Positions 8,880-20,046 are shown, counted from the stretch's first letter. The stretch is 64,000 nucleotides of DNA from Flavobacterium ovatum (GCF_040703125.1 NZ_CP160035.1:2755001-2819000), one strand, 5' to 3'. Notes: generated by a model from the letters alone, not told the origin. Numbers and translations are program-made.

Positions 8880-9317
8880 ATGGAACTTATATTAAAACAA
8901 GACGTTCAAAATTTAGGATTTAAAGACGATGTAGTAAACGTGAAAAACGGATACGGTCGTAATTTCTTAATTCCTCAAGGATTTGCTCATTTAGCAACTT
9001 CTTCTGCGAAAAAAGTATTAGCTGAAAACCTAAAACAAAGAGCTCACAAAGAAGCTAAAGTTGTTGCTGATGCTCAAACATTAGCAGAAGCTTTAAAAGC
9101 TATCGAAATCAAAATCTCTGCAAAAGCAGGTGGTGAAAAATTATTCGGTTCAATCACGAATATTGATATCGCTGCAGTTTTAGCTAAAGGAGGTCAAGTA
9201 ATTGATAGAAAATTCATCACTAGCGGTATCGTTAAACGTACTGGTAAATACACTGCAAGTGTTCGTTTACATAGAGATGTAATTGTAGAATTAGCTTACG
9301 AAATTATTGCTGAATAA
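8880..9317 (+). CDS. rplI: 50S ribosomal protein L9
   Basis: A 145-aa L9, the two-domain protein at the base of the L1 stalk. The N-terminal rRNA-binding domain has ILKQDVQNLGFKDDVV and KNGYGRNFLIPQGFA near residues 4-36. A long helix of Lys/Ala-rich sequence (near 41-73) links to the C-terminal domain (GEKLFGSITNIDIA near 85, RTGKYTASVRLH near 119). It is last in the rpsF-rpsR-rplI operon and is followed by a clear terminator at 9342-9369. Confidence 0.98.
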   Translation: MELILKQDVQNLGFKDDVVNVKNGYGRNFLIPQGFAHLATSSAKKVLAENLKQRAHKEAKVVADAQTLAEALKAIEIKISAKAGGEKLFGSITNIDIAAVLAKGGQVIDRKFITSGIVKRTGKYTASVRLHRDVIVELAYEIIAE

Positions 9318-9341
9318 TTTATTATTCGCAATTGAATATAG

Positions 9342-9369
9342 AATCCCGATGAAAATCGGGATTTTTTTT
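9342..9369 (+). terminator. Rho-independent terminator of the S6-S18-L9 operon
   Basis: Nine-base arms AATCCCGAT (9342-9350) and ATCGGGATT (9355-9363) with a GAAA loop are followed by a run of T. It lies 24 bp after the rplI stop. Confidence 0.9.
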
Positions 9370-9424
9370 GTTTGTTGTTGTTGCTGATTATAAAGTAATA
9401 ACATCATATTAACTTTTAACAATT

Positions 9425-9455
9425 TGGAACGAGATTGCTTCGTTCCTCGCAATGA
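9425..9455 (+). repeat. Dispersed-repeat fragment upstream of the 9457 gene
   Basis: The sequence GAGATTGCTTCGTTCCTCGC belongs to a type of element scattered through many bacterial intergenic regions. GGAACGA and TCGTTCC can pair as a short hairpin. An in-frame upstream ATG at 9424 would translate through it, which argues for the start at 9457 instead. Confidence 0.5.
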
Positions 9456-9456
9456 C

Positions 9457-9930
9457 ATGAAATACGCAAGATTAACAAAAGAACAATTTGAAGAATTAAC
9501 GCAAGAATTCACCAATTTCCTAGCATCACAATCAATTGACAAAGGAGAATGGGATAGTATTAAAGCGGATAAACCAGAAGTTGCCGAACAAGAATTAGAC
9601 GTTTTTTCTGATTTGATTTGGGAAGGAGTACTTTCTAAAGCAGAACATTTGGAGCATTTTTCCAAAAATCATATTTTCCTATTTCAAACTTTTGACACCT
9701 ATATCAATTCAATTGTATTGAAATCATTGGTTCCTGAAGTAGATTTTTTGACTAATGAAGGCTTGCAGTGGTTGAGTGATAATATGTTCACAGACACCAT
9801 TGAAATGAAAGTAGGTAAAAAAGAATTTTCAGAAGAACGTAATGCCTCCTTATTCGCACTGATTCAACAAGGTGCGTTTTTAAGTGACGGACAATTATAC
9901 AAACAAATAAATACGATTATTGAATCGTAA
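9457..9930 (+). CDS. Conserved flavobacterial protein of unknown function
   Basis: A 157-aa soluble acidic protein beginning MKYARLTKEQFEELTQEF. I recognise it as a type widespread in Flavobacteriales (possibly the DUF6495 group) with no known function. It is rich in helix-forming residues and has no signal peptide, membrane segment or obvious catalytic motif. Blocks that look conserved are IDKGEWDSIKADKPEVAEQ near residues 27-45 and DVFSDLIWEGVLSKAEHLEHF near 50-70. An upstream in-frame start at 9424 reads through a dispersed repeat and was rejected. A strong terminator follows directly at 9950-10003. Confidence 0.75.
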   Translation: MKYARLTKEQFEELTQEFTNFLASQSIDKGEWDSIKADKPEVAEQELDVFSDLIWEGVLSKAEHLEHFSKNHIFLFQTFDTYINSIVLKSLVPEVDFLTNEGLQWLSDNMFTDTIEMKVGKKEFSEERNASLFALIQQGAFLSDGQLYKQINTIIES

Positions 9931-9949
9931 TTTGGATGTTATTTCTTTT

Positions 9950-12004
<2,055 letters not shown>

Positions 12005-12009
12005 GATTC

Positions 12010-12060
12010 AGACACGAATTACACAAATTAGCACTAATTTATTTGTGTCTAACTTTTTTT
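12010..12060 (+). terminator. Probable ligA terminator
   Basis: The imperfect inverted repeat AGACACGAATTACACAAATT ... TAATTTATTTGTGTCT is followed by a run of nine or more T just after the ligA stop. Confidence 0.65.
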
Positions 12061-12093
12061 TTAAATGTAATTATGAAAATATTCGTGGTTTTT

Positions 12094-12203
12094 TAGCCCC
12101 GGTTGAGGCGGTATCCTCTTGCTCCCAACCTTTAGGGAGTAAGAGATTGAGCCGAAAACGGGAGGAATCGTGAAAAAAAGTAGTTTCGTCTGCTCCTAAA
12201 AAC
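12094..12203 (+). repeat. Intergenic structured repeat, family copy 2
   Basis: It starts TAGCCCCGG, with left box GTTGAGGCGGTATCCTCTTG. The stem CTCTTGCTCCC (12116-12126) pairs imperfectly with GGGAGTAAGAG (12135-12145). The right box is AAGAGATTGAGCCGAAAACG and the end is GCTCCTAAAAA. The same boxes appear on the opposite strand at 17488-17573. It lies between ligA and the CvfB-like gene. Confidence 0.65.
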
Positions 12204-12247
12204 TAAAATGGGCGGAATAAGTAGGGGCTTCCTATTTTCAAACTTCG

Positions 12248-12255
12248 TACCTTTG
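12248..12255 (+). promoter_or_regulatory. Possible -7 box of the cvfB-like gene
   Basis: TACCTTTG fits TAnnTTTG and lies 21 bp before the preferred ATG at 12277. No TTG is present at the usual distance, so only the -7 half is supported. Confidence 0.35.
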
Positions 12256-12276
12256 CCGCTTAGAAAATTAGAAGAA

Positions 12277-13137
12277 ATGATTAAAATAGGAAAATATAAT
12301 GCGCTGAAGATTTTACGTGATACTCAGGTGGGTTTGTTTTTGGGTGATCCCGAAAATGATCCCGAAGGTGTTCATGATGTGCTTTTGCCTAATAAATATG
12401 TGCCGAATGTTTTTGATATAGGAGAGGAATTGATCGTTTTTGTGTATTTGGATCACGAACAACGTCCTGTAGCTACCACTTTGGAGCCTTATATTTTATT
12501 AAATGAATTTGCGCTGTTGCGTGTGAATTATACCAATCAAGTTGGTGCGTTTATGGACTGGGGGATGGAGAAAGATATTCTGGTTCCGTTCAAAGAGCAA
12601 GCACGTCCAATGGAAAAAGGGAAACGTTACTTGGTGTACCTATATATGGACGAGAAAACAAATCGTTTGGTAGCTTCGAGCAAAACGAATCAGTTTTTGA
12701 AAAACGAAGAATTGACCGTTGAAAAAGGGGAAGAAGTCGATTTAATCGTGTCTCATATCACCGAAATTGGAATAAACGTAATCATCAACGAGCTACACAA
12801 AGGTTTGTTGTATAAAGATGAAGTTTATGATGATGCTATTCGTACGGGTGACCGCATGCGTGGATTTATTAAAAATATTCGTCCTGATAATAAAATTGAC
12901 GTAGCGTTGCAAGAGCAAGGATACGCTAGTGTGGAGCCGAATGCTGAATTGATTTTGAATGAGTTGCGCGCAAGTCGTGGTTTTTTGCGATTGAATGACA
13001 AATCACATCCTGAAGATATTAAGACAGTGCTGAAAATGAGTAAAAAAATATTCAAAAAGGCAATTGGTGCCCTGTACAGAGAGAAATTAATTGAAATAAA
13101 AGAGGACGGAATTTATTTGATTGAATCGTCACTATAG
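12277..13137 (+). CDS. cvfB: CvfB-like S1 RNA-binding protein
   Basis: A 286-aa cytosolic protein with tandem S1-like OB folds and a C-terminal winged helix, as in the CvfB/YitL family of RNA-binding regulators. It opens IKIGKYNALKILRDTQVG. It contains PNKYVPNVFDIGEELIVFVY near residues 37-56, GAFMDWGMEKDILVPFKEQ near 90-108, and DRMRGFIKNIRPDNKIDVAL near 195-214. The C-terminal wHTH carries SKKIFKKAIGALYREKLIEI. The start at 12277 is preferred over an in-frame ATG at 12208, because the latter lies upstream of a -7-like box and adds a non-conserved extension. A terminator follows. Confidence 0.85.
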   Translation: MIKIGKYNALKILRDTQVGLFLGDPENDPEGVHDVLLPNKYVPNVFDIGEELIVFVYLDHEQRPVATTLEPYILLNEFALLRVNYTNQVGAFMDWGMEKDILVPFKEQARPMEKGKRYLVYLYMDEKTNRLVASSKTNQFLKNEELTVEKGEEVDLIVSHITEIGINVIINELHKGLLYKDEVYDDAIRTGDRMRGFIKNIRPDNKIDVALQEQGYASVEPNAELILNELRASRGFLRLNDKSHPEDIKTVLKMSKKIFKKAIGALYREKLIEIKEDGIYLIESSL

Positions 13138-13146
13138 TATAAAAAA

Positions 13147-13182
13147 AGAAAGACTAATCGATTGTGATTAGTCTTTCTCTTA
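13147..13182. terminator. Terminator after the cvfB-like gene
   Basis: Perfect 13-nt arms AGAAAGACTAATC (13147-13159) and GATTAGTCTTTCT (13166-13178) are flanked by A-rich and T-rich sequence, so it could work in either direction. Confidence 0.75.
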
Positions 13183-13753
13183 TTTAATAGCTCCTCTTAT
13201 TTTTGAAGTGCTGTATTATTTAACAAATGGAAACTAAAATATGCTGTTTCCTTCTCGTGAATCTTTCCTTATCTTTTTTAACTACTAAAATTGTTTCAAT
13301 CCCTATTAGAACCTTTGGTTTTTAGTATCGTCTTTGGATTTTACTTATTCATTTTACTAATTTTGCAATCAAGTATAGTAATCCAACTTTTAACCTTTGA
13401 TGCTACCAGTGTTAACTGTAATTAATCTTAGTGTTTCCCATTTGGGCTCTTTTCTTCCGAATTTTAAATTTAGTACCGTACAAAAAAGAGTGATAAAGCG
13501 TGTTGTGTTTTTCAATAATCTTTTTTTAGGTTAATAATTCAGTGAAATAATTTTCAGTTAGTCCGTATTGTAAATATTTGACCAATGCTCCAACTAACTA
13601 TGTCTAAATTAGTAAAAAAAAAGGTTTCAAAATAATAATTACGCAATTATTTTCTAAATTTTAACAGTATCATTGGATTAACGGGAGAAGGATTACTTGG
13701 AACTGTTGAAATCATTTGATCTAAAAATTTGTTAAAATTCTGCGGATGCGGTT
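13183..13753. other. Non-coding AT-rich gap
   Basis: There is no complete gene here. On the minus strand just past the end of the 13754 gene, a 36-residue open stretch without an ATG ends near 13655 (it contains PSNPSPVNPMILLKF). Another short coding-like stretch ends near 13530. They may be decayed gene ends, but I cannot assign them. No RNA gene is recognised. Confidence 0.4.
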
Positions 13754-14590
13754 TTATTCAAATCGAATACTTTCTGACTTTATCACAATTTCTTGGATTA
13801 GGCTGTCTAGCTCATTGCTGGAAATAATTATGTTTTCTATAAAAAAAGCTTTTTCTTCTTCAGTAACATCATGTTCTTTTAGAAGATCGGTAATCGCCAT
13901 CAATCGGGATAGTGGAGCTCTAACCATATGAGATTGAATCCACGTGATTTGTTTTAAAATCTCATTCTGTCTTTCAATTTTGTTGTTATGCTCGATGCTT
14001 TTTTTGAAGCTTTCCTCTAAACCATGAAATAATTTAGGGACAAGTGCGCACATCAAAAAACTAAGAAAAATCAAATTTGAAAATACTGCAAATAACTCAA
14101 TTGGATTGAAAGTTATCGAGGGGACGGGAGTTAAATTTAGATATGAGAGTATGATGTAAGCAATTGAGATATAAACATTCAATAAAGCAGGTGTGTATTG
14201 ATTTTTAAAGCTATGTATGAATGTTGACAAGAAGCAAGTTGCAAGTAAATAAAGAGTGCTGTTTAGTCCTGCATAATAAATAAGGAATGTGCCTAGGATA
14301 TATATTTCTCCAATAAATAGTAGCTTCCTGTTTTTTATGCTGATATCTTTTTTGAAGGCAATAAGTAAAACGACTAATAGGGCTAAGGTGTCTATTGTAC
14401 ACATGACGTATAGCTTTACTTCAAAAGACCAGATTAAGGACGGAAGTAAAGCAATTATGCTGAGAGGAATGATGTAAATAATGGTATTTGTAAACATATC
14501 ATCCCGCCAGTATTTTAAATCTTTATTTTTGGATGAAGAAGTTAAAATATTGTTTCTAATGAAGGAAGCGTATTTATGCCATGTTTTCAT
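13754..14590 (-). CDS. Membrane histidine-kinase-like protein lacking the ATPase domain
   Basis: A 278-aa protein with about six hydrophobic segments between residues 33 and 190. A short coiled coil follows (EESFKKSIEHNNKIERQNEIL). The end resembles a kinase dimerisation/phospho-acceptor helix: WIQSHMVRAPLSRLMAITDLL near residues 216-236, with a His in the usual position. The protein stops about 45 residues after this, so the HATPase_c domain (N, G1 and G2 boxes) is absent. It may be a truncated kinase, a phosphotransfer or scaffold protein, or a member of a short flavobacterial family. No response regulator is adjacent. Bases 13183-13753 show no recognisable ATPase remnant. Confidence 0.7.
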   Translation of the reverse strand: MKTWHKYASFIRNNILTSSSKNKDLKYWRDDMFTNTIIYIIPLSIIALLPSLIWSFEVKLYVMCTIDTLALLVVLLIAFKKDISIKNRKLLFIGEIYILGTFLIYYAGLNSTLYLLATCFLSTFIHSFKNQYTPALLNVYISIAYIILSYLNLTPVPSITFNPIELFAVFSNLIFLSFLMCALVPKLFHGLEESFKKSIEHNNKIERQNEILKQITWIQSHMVRAPLSRLMAITDLLKEHDVTEEEKAFFIENIIISSNELDSLIQEIVIKSESIRFE

Positions 14591-14791
14591 AAGCGATTGA
14601 TAGTAGTATTGTGGATTATTCTAAATATAACGATTTAAAGTAATAAAATACTTTATTAAATGAATATTTTTTGATGTTTTAATTTTGAATTGGGTAAACT
14701 ATTTGTCTTTAGAGGGAAATACAAGTATTAGATTTGTGTAATGCAAAGAAAATAATTTATTTTTACACTATAAATTAAAAACCCAACTAGA

Positions 14792-15622
14792 ATGGATTGG
14801 ATTACTGCCAAAGAATACGAAGATATCACCTATAAAAAATGCAATGGTGTGGCTAGAATAGCTTTTAACCGCCCAAATGTACGCAACGCTTTTCGTCCTA
14901 AAACTACTTCCGAATTATACGATGCTTTTTACAATGCACAAGAGGACACTTCTATCGGAGTAGTGTTACTTTCTGCTGAAGGACCTTCTACTAAGGATGG
15001 TGTGTATTCTTTTTGCAGTGGTGGAGATCAAAACGCTCGTGGTCACCAAGGTTATGTAGGCGAAGATGGACAGCACCGCTTGAATATTTTAGAAGTACAA
15101 CGTTTAATTCGCTTCATGCCAAAAGTCGTAATTGCAGTTGTGCCAGGTTGGGCAGTTGGTGGTGGACATAGTTTACATGTGGTTTGTGATATGAGTTTGG
15201 CAAGCAAGGAGCACGCAATTTTCAAACAAACAGATGCCGATGTTACCAGTTTTGATGGAGGTTATGGTTCTGCTTATTTGGCCAAAATGGTCGGGCAAAA
15301 GAAAGCGAGAGAGATTTTCTTTCTAGGTCGAAATTATTCAGCTCAAGAAGCTTTTGAAATGGGTATGGTGAATGCAGTAATTCCGCATGACGAACTCGAA
15401 GATACGGCTTACGAATGGGCACAAGAAATTTTAGGAAAATCACCGATGGCTATTAAAATGCTGAAATTTGCTATGAATTTGACAGATGACGGCATGGTAG
15501 GACAACAAGTTTTTGCCGGTGAAGCTACAAGATTGGCCTATATGACCGAAGAAGCTAAAGAAGGTAGAAACGCTTTCCTTGAAAAAAGAAAACCTAACTT
15601 TGAAAAGAAATGGTTGCCATAG
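14792..15622 (+). CDS. menB: 1,4-dihydroxy-2-naphthoyl-CoA synthase
   Basis: MenB closes the second ring of menaquinone by converting o-succinylbenzoyl-CoA to DHNA-CoA. The 276-aa crotonase-fold protein has NRPNVRNAFRPKTTSEL near residues 24-40, the oxyanion-hole region FCSGGDQNARG near 73-83, and PGWAVGGGHSLHVVCDMSLA near 119-138. The DVTSFDGGYGSAYLA block near 149-163 and the C-terminal FLEKRKPNF are typical of MenB rather than other crotonases. It is followed by menA after 83 bp of T/A-rich spacer. Confidence 0.96.
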   Translation: MDWITAKEYEDITYKKCNGVARIAFNRPNVRNAFRPKTTSELYDAFYNAQEDTSIGVVLLSAEGPSTKDGVYSFCSGGDQNARGHQGYVGEDGQHRLNILEVQRLIRFMPKVVIAVVPGWAVGGGHSLHVVCDMSLASKEHAIFKQTDADVTSFDGGYGSAYLAKMVGQKKAREIFFLGRNYSAQEAFEMGMVNAVIPHDELEDTAYEWAQEILGKSPMAIKMLKFAMNLTDDGMVGQQVFAGEATRLAYMTEEAKEGRNAFLEKRKPNFEKKWLP

Positions 15623-15705
15623 AAAGGTTTCATGTTTAAAGTTTCATGTTATTAGAACGGAACTTTAAATTTTTAAACCTTAAACTTTAAACTAATTATA
15701 ATATA

Positions 15706-16668
15706 ATGAAACATTGGATTGAAGCCGCAAGATTGCGCACTTTACCATTATCAGTATCTGGAATAATCGTAGGAAGTATGTATGCCTTGGCACATCCTAC
15801 TTTTGATATCTTAACACCAACCGAAGTATTCAACTGGAGGTTATTTGGTTTTGCAATACTCACTACTTTGGGATTGCAAATCCTATCTAATTTTGCTAAT
15901 GACTATGGTGATGGAGTCAAAGGAACAGATAATGAAGATCGAGTAGGTCCCAAACGTGCCATTCAAAGCGGGGTAATTACTGCCCCAGCCATGAAACGTG
16001 CAATTATTATCACTTCGGCACTAACGTTGCTATCAGCGGTTTTACTAATTTATTATGCGTTTGGAAAAACTAATATTTTTTATTCACTATTCTTTTTGGT
16101 GTTAGGAATTCTTTCCATAATATCGGCTATTCGATATACAGTTGGGAATACGGCTTATGGATATCGTGGATATGGTGATTTATTTGTATTTATATTTTTT
16201 GGTTTGGTAAGTACTTTGGGTGTTAATTTCTTGTATTCAAAAGAACTAGACGATTTCTTGTTTTTACCTGCAATCGCTATTGGTTTGCTAAGTGTTGGGG
16301 TTTTGAATCTTAACAATATGCGTGATGAAGAGTCTGATAAAAAGTCTAATAAAAATACCATTGTAGTTAAAATAGGTGGAGCCAAAGCGAAACAATATCA
16401 CTATTTTTTGATTGTTTCAGCAATGTTTTTAGTGCTGCTTTTTGCAGTTTTAGAAGACTTTAATTTTGATCAATATATCTTTTTGCTAGCATATATTCCT
16501 TTAATTAAACATTTAAGTACCGTTGCTAAAAACAAGAACCCCAAAGAATTAGATCCTGAATTGAAAAAAGTAGCTTTGAGTACTTTTGCTCTTTCAGTTT
16601 TATTGTCTTTGTGTATGATTTTCTTTTTCTCAGATATATTAGTGAATTTGTTTTTGGGAGGAAGATAG
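15706..16668 (+). CDS. menA: 1,4-dihydroxy-2-naphthoate polyprenyltransferase
   Basis: MenA attaches the isoprenoid tail to DHNA in the inner membrane and releases CO2. The 320-aa protein has about eight or nine hydrophobic segments and starts HWIEAARLRTLPLSVSGII, the family N-terminus. The prenyl-diphosphate-binding motif NFANDYGDGVKGTDNEDRVG is near residues 62-81. The second Asp-rich loop NLNNMRDEESDKKSNKNT is near 201-218. It forms a menaquinone group with menB (upstream) and menC (at 18961). Confidence 0.94.
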   Translation: MKHWIEAARLRTLPLSVSGIIVGSMYALAHPTFDILTPTEVFNWRLFGFAILTTLGLQILSNFANDYGDGVKGTDNEDRVGPKRAIQSGVITAPAMKRAIIITSALTLLSAVLLIYYAFGKTNIFYSLFFLVLGILSIISAIRYTVGNTAYGYRGYGDLFVFIFFGLVSTLGVNFLYSKELDDFLFLPAIAIGLLSVGVLNLNNMRDEESDKKSNKNTIVVKIGGAKAKQYHYFLIVSAMFLVLLFAVLEDFNFDQYIFLLAYIPLIKHLSTVAKNKNPKELDPELKKVALSTFALSVLLSLCMIFFFSDILVNLFLGGR

Positions 16669-16806
16669 TTTTCAAAAATCAAAAATCAAATTTCAAAAAT
16701 CAATAAGAATTGTTAAGCTAAAAACCAGCAGTCAATTTCAAAGGTCAATTTCAAAAGTCACTGTTTAATAACAATTGTAAAGCTAATAGCCAAAAGCCAC
16801 AAAACT

Positions 16807-17484
16807 ATGAAAATCACATTTTACGGACACGCTTCTTTAGGTATTCAAGTAGGCGGAAAAAACATCATCGTTGATCCTTATATTTCTGCAAATCCTGCAG
16901 CGGCTCATATCGATATCAATACCCTTGAGGCCGATTTTATTTTGCTCACACACGCACATGGTGATCATATTGTAGACGTAGAGGCAATTGCAAAGCGAAC
17001 CAATGCAGTTATTGTTTCCAATGCTGAAATCGCAGGTTATTACGCTGCCAAAGGTTTTACATCGCACCCCATGAATCACGGCGGAAGCTGGGAGTTTGAA
17101 TTTGGGAAAGTAAAATACGTGAATGCCATTCATTCTAGTTCTTTTCCTAACGGCAATAACGGTGGGAATCCAGGTGGATTTGTTATCGAGGGCGAACACA
17201 AAAATATCTACATCGCCGGCGATACCGCTTTGACGATGGATATGAAGTTGATCCCCATGCGCACCAAATTAGATTTGGCTATTCTGCCTATCGGAGACAA
17301 CTTCACGATGGACGTTGAGGATGCTATTTTGGCTTCTGATTTTGTACAATGCGACAAGATTTTAGGCTACCATTACGACACTTTTGGTTATATCGAAATC
17401 AATCATAAAGAAGCGATTCAGAAATTTTTTGACAATGATAAAGATTTAATGTTACTAGCTATAGGCGAAAGCATCGAATTATAA
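16807..17484 (+). CDS. UPF0173-type metal-dependent hydrolase
   Basis: A 225-aa metallo-beta-lactamase-fold protein. The metal-binding motif HAHGDH is near residues 49-54 and the N-terminus MKITFYGHASLGIQ is typical of the UPF0173 (YtkL-like) group. Further ligand candidates are the His in NHGGSW, Asp in AGDTAL near 136, and His in YHYDTFGY near 197. The substrate is unknown. Its place between menA and menC does not by itself imply a role in menaquinone synthesis. The upstream 140 bp are a low-complexity spacer of repeated CAAAAATCA-like units. Confidence 0.85.
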   Translation: MKITFYGHASLGIQVGGKNIIVDPYISANPAAAHIDINTLEADFILLTHAHGDHIVDVEAIAKRTNAVIVSNAEIAGYYAAKGFTSHPMNHGGSWEFEFGKVKYVNAIHSSSFPNGNNGGNPGGFVIEGEHKNIYIAGDTALTMDMKLIPMRTKLDLAILPIGDNFTMDVEDAILASDFVQCDKILGYHYDTFGYIEINHKEAIQKFFDNDKDLMLLAIGESIEL

Positions 17485-17487
17485 TAT

Positions 17488-17573
17488 TTAGGAGCTATTT
17501 CCAGCTTTCCGCTATATCTCTTGTGTCCGCTATCGCTACCACAAGAGGATACCGCTGCAATCTGGGCTAGGGC
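17488..17573 (-). repeat. Intergenic structured repeat, family copy 3
   Basis: Read on the minus strand, the left box is TTGCAGCGGTATCCTCTTGT, stem CTCTTGTG pairs with CACAAGAG (17540-17547 and 17518-17525), the right box is AAGAGATATAGCGGAAAGCT, and the end is GCTCCTAAA. It matches the copy at 12094-12203 in both boxes and end. It starts 4 bp after the hydrolase stop and ends 23 bp before the next gene. Confidence 0.7.
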
Positions 17574-17596
17574 AGTCCGTAATCAATTCCATTTCA

Positions 17597-18796
17597 GTGA
17601 AAAAAGTATATTTATTGCTATTCATTAGCATTTGTTTTCAGTCGGTTCAGGCACAAAAAGAAGGATATTGGGACAGAGAGCGTGCCATGACCAAAGAAAT
17701 TTCGGTTTCTGCCCGTGACCGAATTGCCCTTAAATCTGACGATTTCCCCGTAGGAACCACCGAATTGATTTTTAGAATTACATTATTAGATAATAATCAG
17801 CAAATGGCCGGAAGCTTGGTTTCTGTACTCAAAGCCATTCCAGACCCAACAGGAATAAGTCAGGGTTCTGCAGGAGCAGTTTTCTTAATGTCCAAAATAT
17901 CGGGTGATGATAAATGCAAGTATGCAGTTTTTACATCAAATGAAAGCGCTTTAGAATATCAAAAAACAGGAAAAACGGCTGACGCTTGCTACTTTCAAGA
18001 TACACCCTTGAGTAAAGATGCCAAAAGACTTTCTGTTGATAAGTCACTTTGTTTAAAAAACAATAAAGGCAATCTATGGTTTGGTTTTGAAAGCACCAAC
18101 TGGATTATGAAACAAAAAATAATTCTCGAAATTGTGCCATGGGTAGATACGAAACTCAGTCGTGGTTGGACAGTTGAGAATCGAAAATTCATTATTAATC
18201 AGTGCAAAACGTCGTCTTTGGCTCAAAAAATGACCAATTCTGATGATTTTTGCATTTGCATCGAAGAGAAAATCCAAAAGCAATACCGTTTTGACGAGTT
18301 TCAAAAACTCTTAACCATGGAACAAGCTAAAATCTACAAGGATTTTGGTAACAGCTGTTACAGCGAAACTAGCGTTTCTAAGGCCATCTATGCCGATTTA
18401 CGCACCAAAGCTTCATTAGAATCAAAAAACAATAATTACGGTACTGCAATTATGCAATTGAGTATAATTGTCAAAGATGGTCAAGCCACCGCTTTGGATT
18501 ATGCAAACTTGGGATATTGTTACGTTATTACCAAACAATACGCCAAAGCCTTAAAAACACTAGAAGCCGGCGAAAAACTCGATGCTACAGAGTTGCTTGT
18601 TAAACTACATTTGGCGCACGCATTGCTTCTAAACGGAGACTATTCCAAAGCCAAAAAGCTATACAAAGAATACCAAACGCAAAACGTAACGGATAGCCTG
18701 AGCTGGATGCAAAAAACAAAAGCCGATTTTTCTCTATTCCTAAAAAACGGAATTCAATCCAATGATTTTGAGAAAATTTTGAAGGTTTTGGAATAA
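17597..18796 (+). CDS. Secreted TPR-containing protein of unknown function
   Basis: A 399-aa protein starting at a GTG codon. The first 19 residues (KKVYLLLFISICFQSVQA) form a signal peptide, so it is likely periplasmic. Residues 20-230 do not match a domain I know and carry several Cys (FCICIEE near 217-223). Residues about 265-385 look like TPR repeats: YGTAIMQLSIIV, ALDYANLGYCYVITKQYAKAL and KLHLAHALLLNGDYSKAKKL. TPRs mediate protein contacts; no partner can be named. It lies between the hydrolase and menC. Confidence 0.75.
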   Translation: MKKVYLLLFISICFQSVQAQKEGYWDRERAMTKEISVSARDRIALKSDDFPVGTTELIFRITLLDNNQQMAGSLVSVLKAIPDPTGISQGSAGAVFLMSKISGDDKCKYAVFTSNESALEYQKTGKTADACYFQDTPLSKDAKRLSVDKSLCLKNNKGNLWFGFESTNWIMKQKIILEIVPWVDTKLSRGWTVENRKFIINQCKTSSLAQKMTNSDDFCICIEEKIQKQYRFDEFQKLLTMEQAKIYKDFGNSCYSETSVSKAIYADLRTKASLESKNNNYGTAIMQLSIIVKDGQATALDYANLGYCYVITKQYAKALKTLEAGEKLDATELLVKLHLAHALLLNGDYSKAKKLYKEYQTQNVTDSLSWMQKTKADFSLFLKNGIQSNDFEKILKVLE

Positions 18797-18960
18797 CTGA
18801 TTCAAAAATCAAAAGTCAAGAATCAATTTCAAAGGTTAATTTCAAAAATCAACTTTAAAACGTGATTTTGAAAATCTTTGCGAACTTTGCGACTTTGCGG
18901 TAAAAAAATAAAAAATCAGCAATCGTTAATCTACAATCGTTAATTTTAAATCAATATACA

Positions 18961-20007
18961 ATGACGGCAACTTATCATAAATATATTCTCGACTTCAAAC
19001 GCCCTTCTGGAACCTCTAGAGGTGTTATTACACATAAAGAAACTTGGTTTATCATCATAGAACAAGATGGAGTAAAAGGAATCGGGGAGTGCGGACTTTT
19101 ACGCGGACTAAGTGCAGATGATCGTCCGGATTATGAAGCCAAATTACAATGGACTTGTGAGAACATTCATCTGGGTAAAAACAAACTTTGGGAAGACTTG
19201 ATTGAATTTCCTTCAATTCAGTTTGGAGTCGAAATGGCGTTTCAATCTATGTCTAGTGAAAATCCGTTTTTGTTGTTTCCTTCGGCCTTTACTAATCAAG
19301 AAAAATCGATTCCAATAAATGGTCTTGTTTGGATGGGAGATACCGATTTTATGATGGAACAAATTCAGGAAAAAATAAAACAAGGTTTCCATTGTATAAA
19401 ACTCAAAATAGGAGCTATAGATTTCGATAAAGAACTGGCGTTATTGCGCTTTATACGAACACATTTTAGTCCAGATCAAATGGAAATAAGGGTTGATGCA
19501 AACGGCGCTTTCGATTCAAATGAAGCTTTAGATAAATTAAATCAATTATCTGAATTTAAGCTACATAGTATTGAGCAGCCTATTCAAAAAAATAACACTG
19601 ACAGGATGGCAGATCTATGTAAAATGACACCATTTCCAATTGCGCTAGACGAGGAGCTTATAGGAGTGTTTAGACGCGAAGAAAAAGAAGTATTATTACA
19701 AAAAATAAAGCCTCAATTCATCATTTTGAAGCCTAGTTTTGTAGGCGGGTTCAAAGGAACGATGGAGTGGATTTTATTAGCCGAAAAACACAACATTGGA
19801 TGGTGGATTACGTCAGCTTTAGAAAGTAATATTGGACTAAATGCTATTGCTCAATGGACCTATTTATTAAACAATTCCATGCCACAAGGTTTGGGTACAG
19901 GAGCACTTTATACCAATAATTTTGATTCTCCACTATCTGTTGAAAACGGAAAATTATGGTATAAACAAGAATTAGGTTGGGAATTTGAATTTGAACAGTT
20001 AAAATAA
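18961..20007 (+). CDS. menC: o-succinylbenzoate synthase
   Basis: MenC dehydrates SHCHC to o-succinylbenzoate in menaquinone synthesis. The 348-aa enolase-superfamily protein shows the expected catalytic residues: the KxK pair in HCIKLKIGAID near residues 144-154, metal ligands Asp in RVDANGAFD near 179, Glu in HSIEQPI near 204 and Asp in IALDEEL near 228, and the later Lys in FIILKPSF. It is close to dipeptide epimerases in fold. The nearby menB and menA favour MenC. The upstream spacer is low-complexity and includes the common filler CTTTGCGAACTTTGCGACTT. Confidence 0.9.
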   Translation: MTATYHKYILDFKRPSGTSRGVITHKETWFIIIEQDGVKGIGECGLLRGLSADDRPDYEAKLQWTCENIHLGKNKLWEDLIEFPSIQFGVEMAFQSMSSENPFLLFPSAFTNQEKSIPINGLVWMGDTDFMMEQIQEKIKQGFHCIKLKIGAIDFDKELALLRFIRTHFSPDQMEIRVDANGAFDSNEALDKLNQLSEFKLHSIEQPIQKNNTDRMADLCKMTPFPIALDEELIGVFRREEKEVLLQKIKPQFIILKPSFVGGFKGTMEWILLAEKHNIGWWITSALESNIGLNAIAQWTYLLNNSMPQGLGTGALYTNNFDSPLSVENGKLWYKQELGWEFEFEQLK

Positions 20008-20046
20008 AACTAAATAGTAGTGAATCAATTTGTAGATTGTAATTAC

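Noticed and set aside
12208..12276. Upstream extension of the CvfB-like protein
   Set aside because: It would begin above the -7-like box and adds 23 residues that do not fit the family start.
16669..16800. Repeated CAAAAATCA-like units as a possible tandem-repeat or CRISPR array
   Set aside because: Units vary in length, spacers are absent, and the same AT-rich filler occurs at 18797-18950. It is low-complexity spacer.
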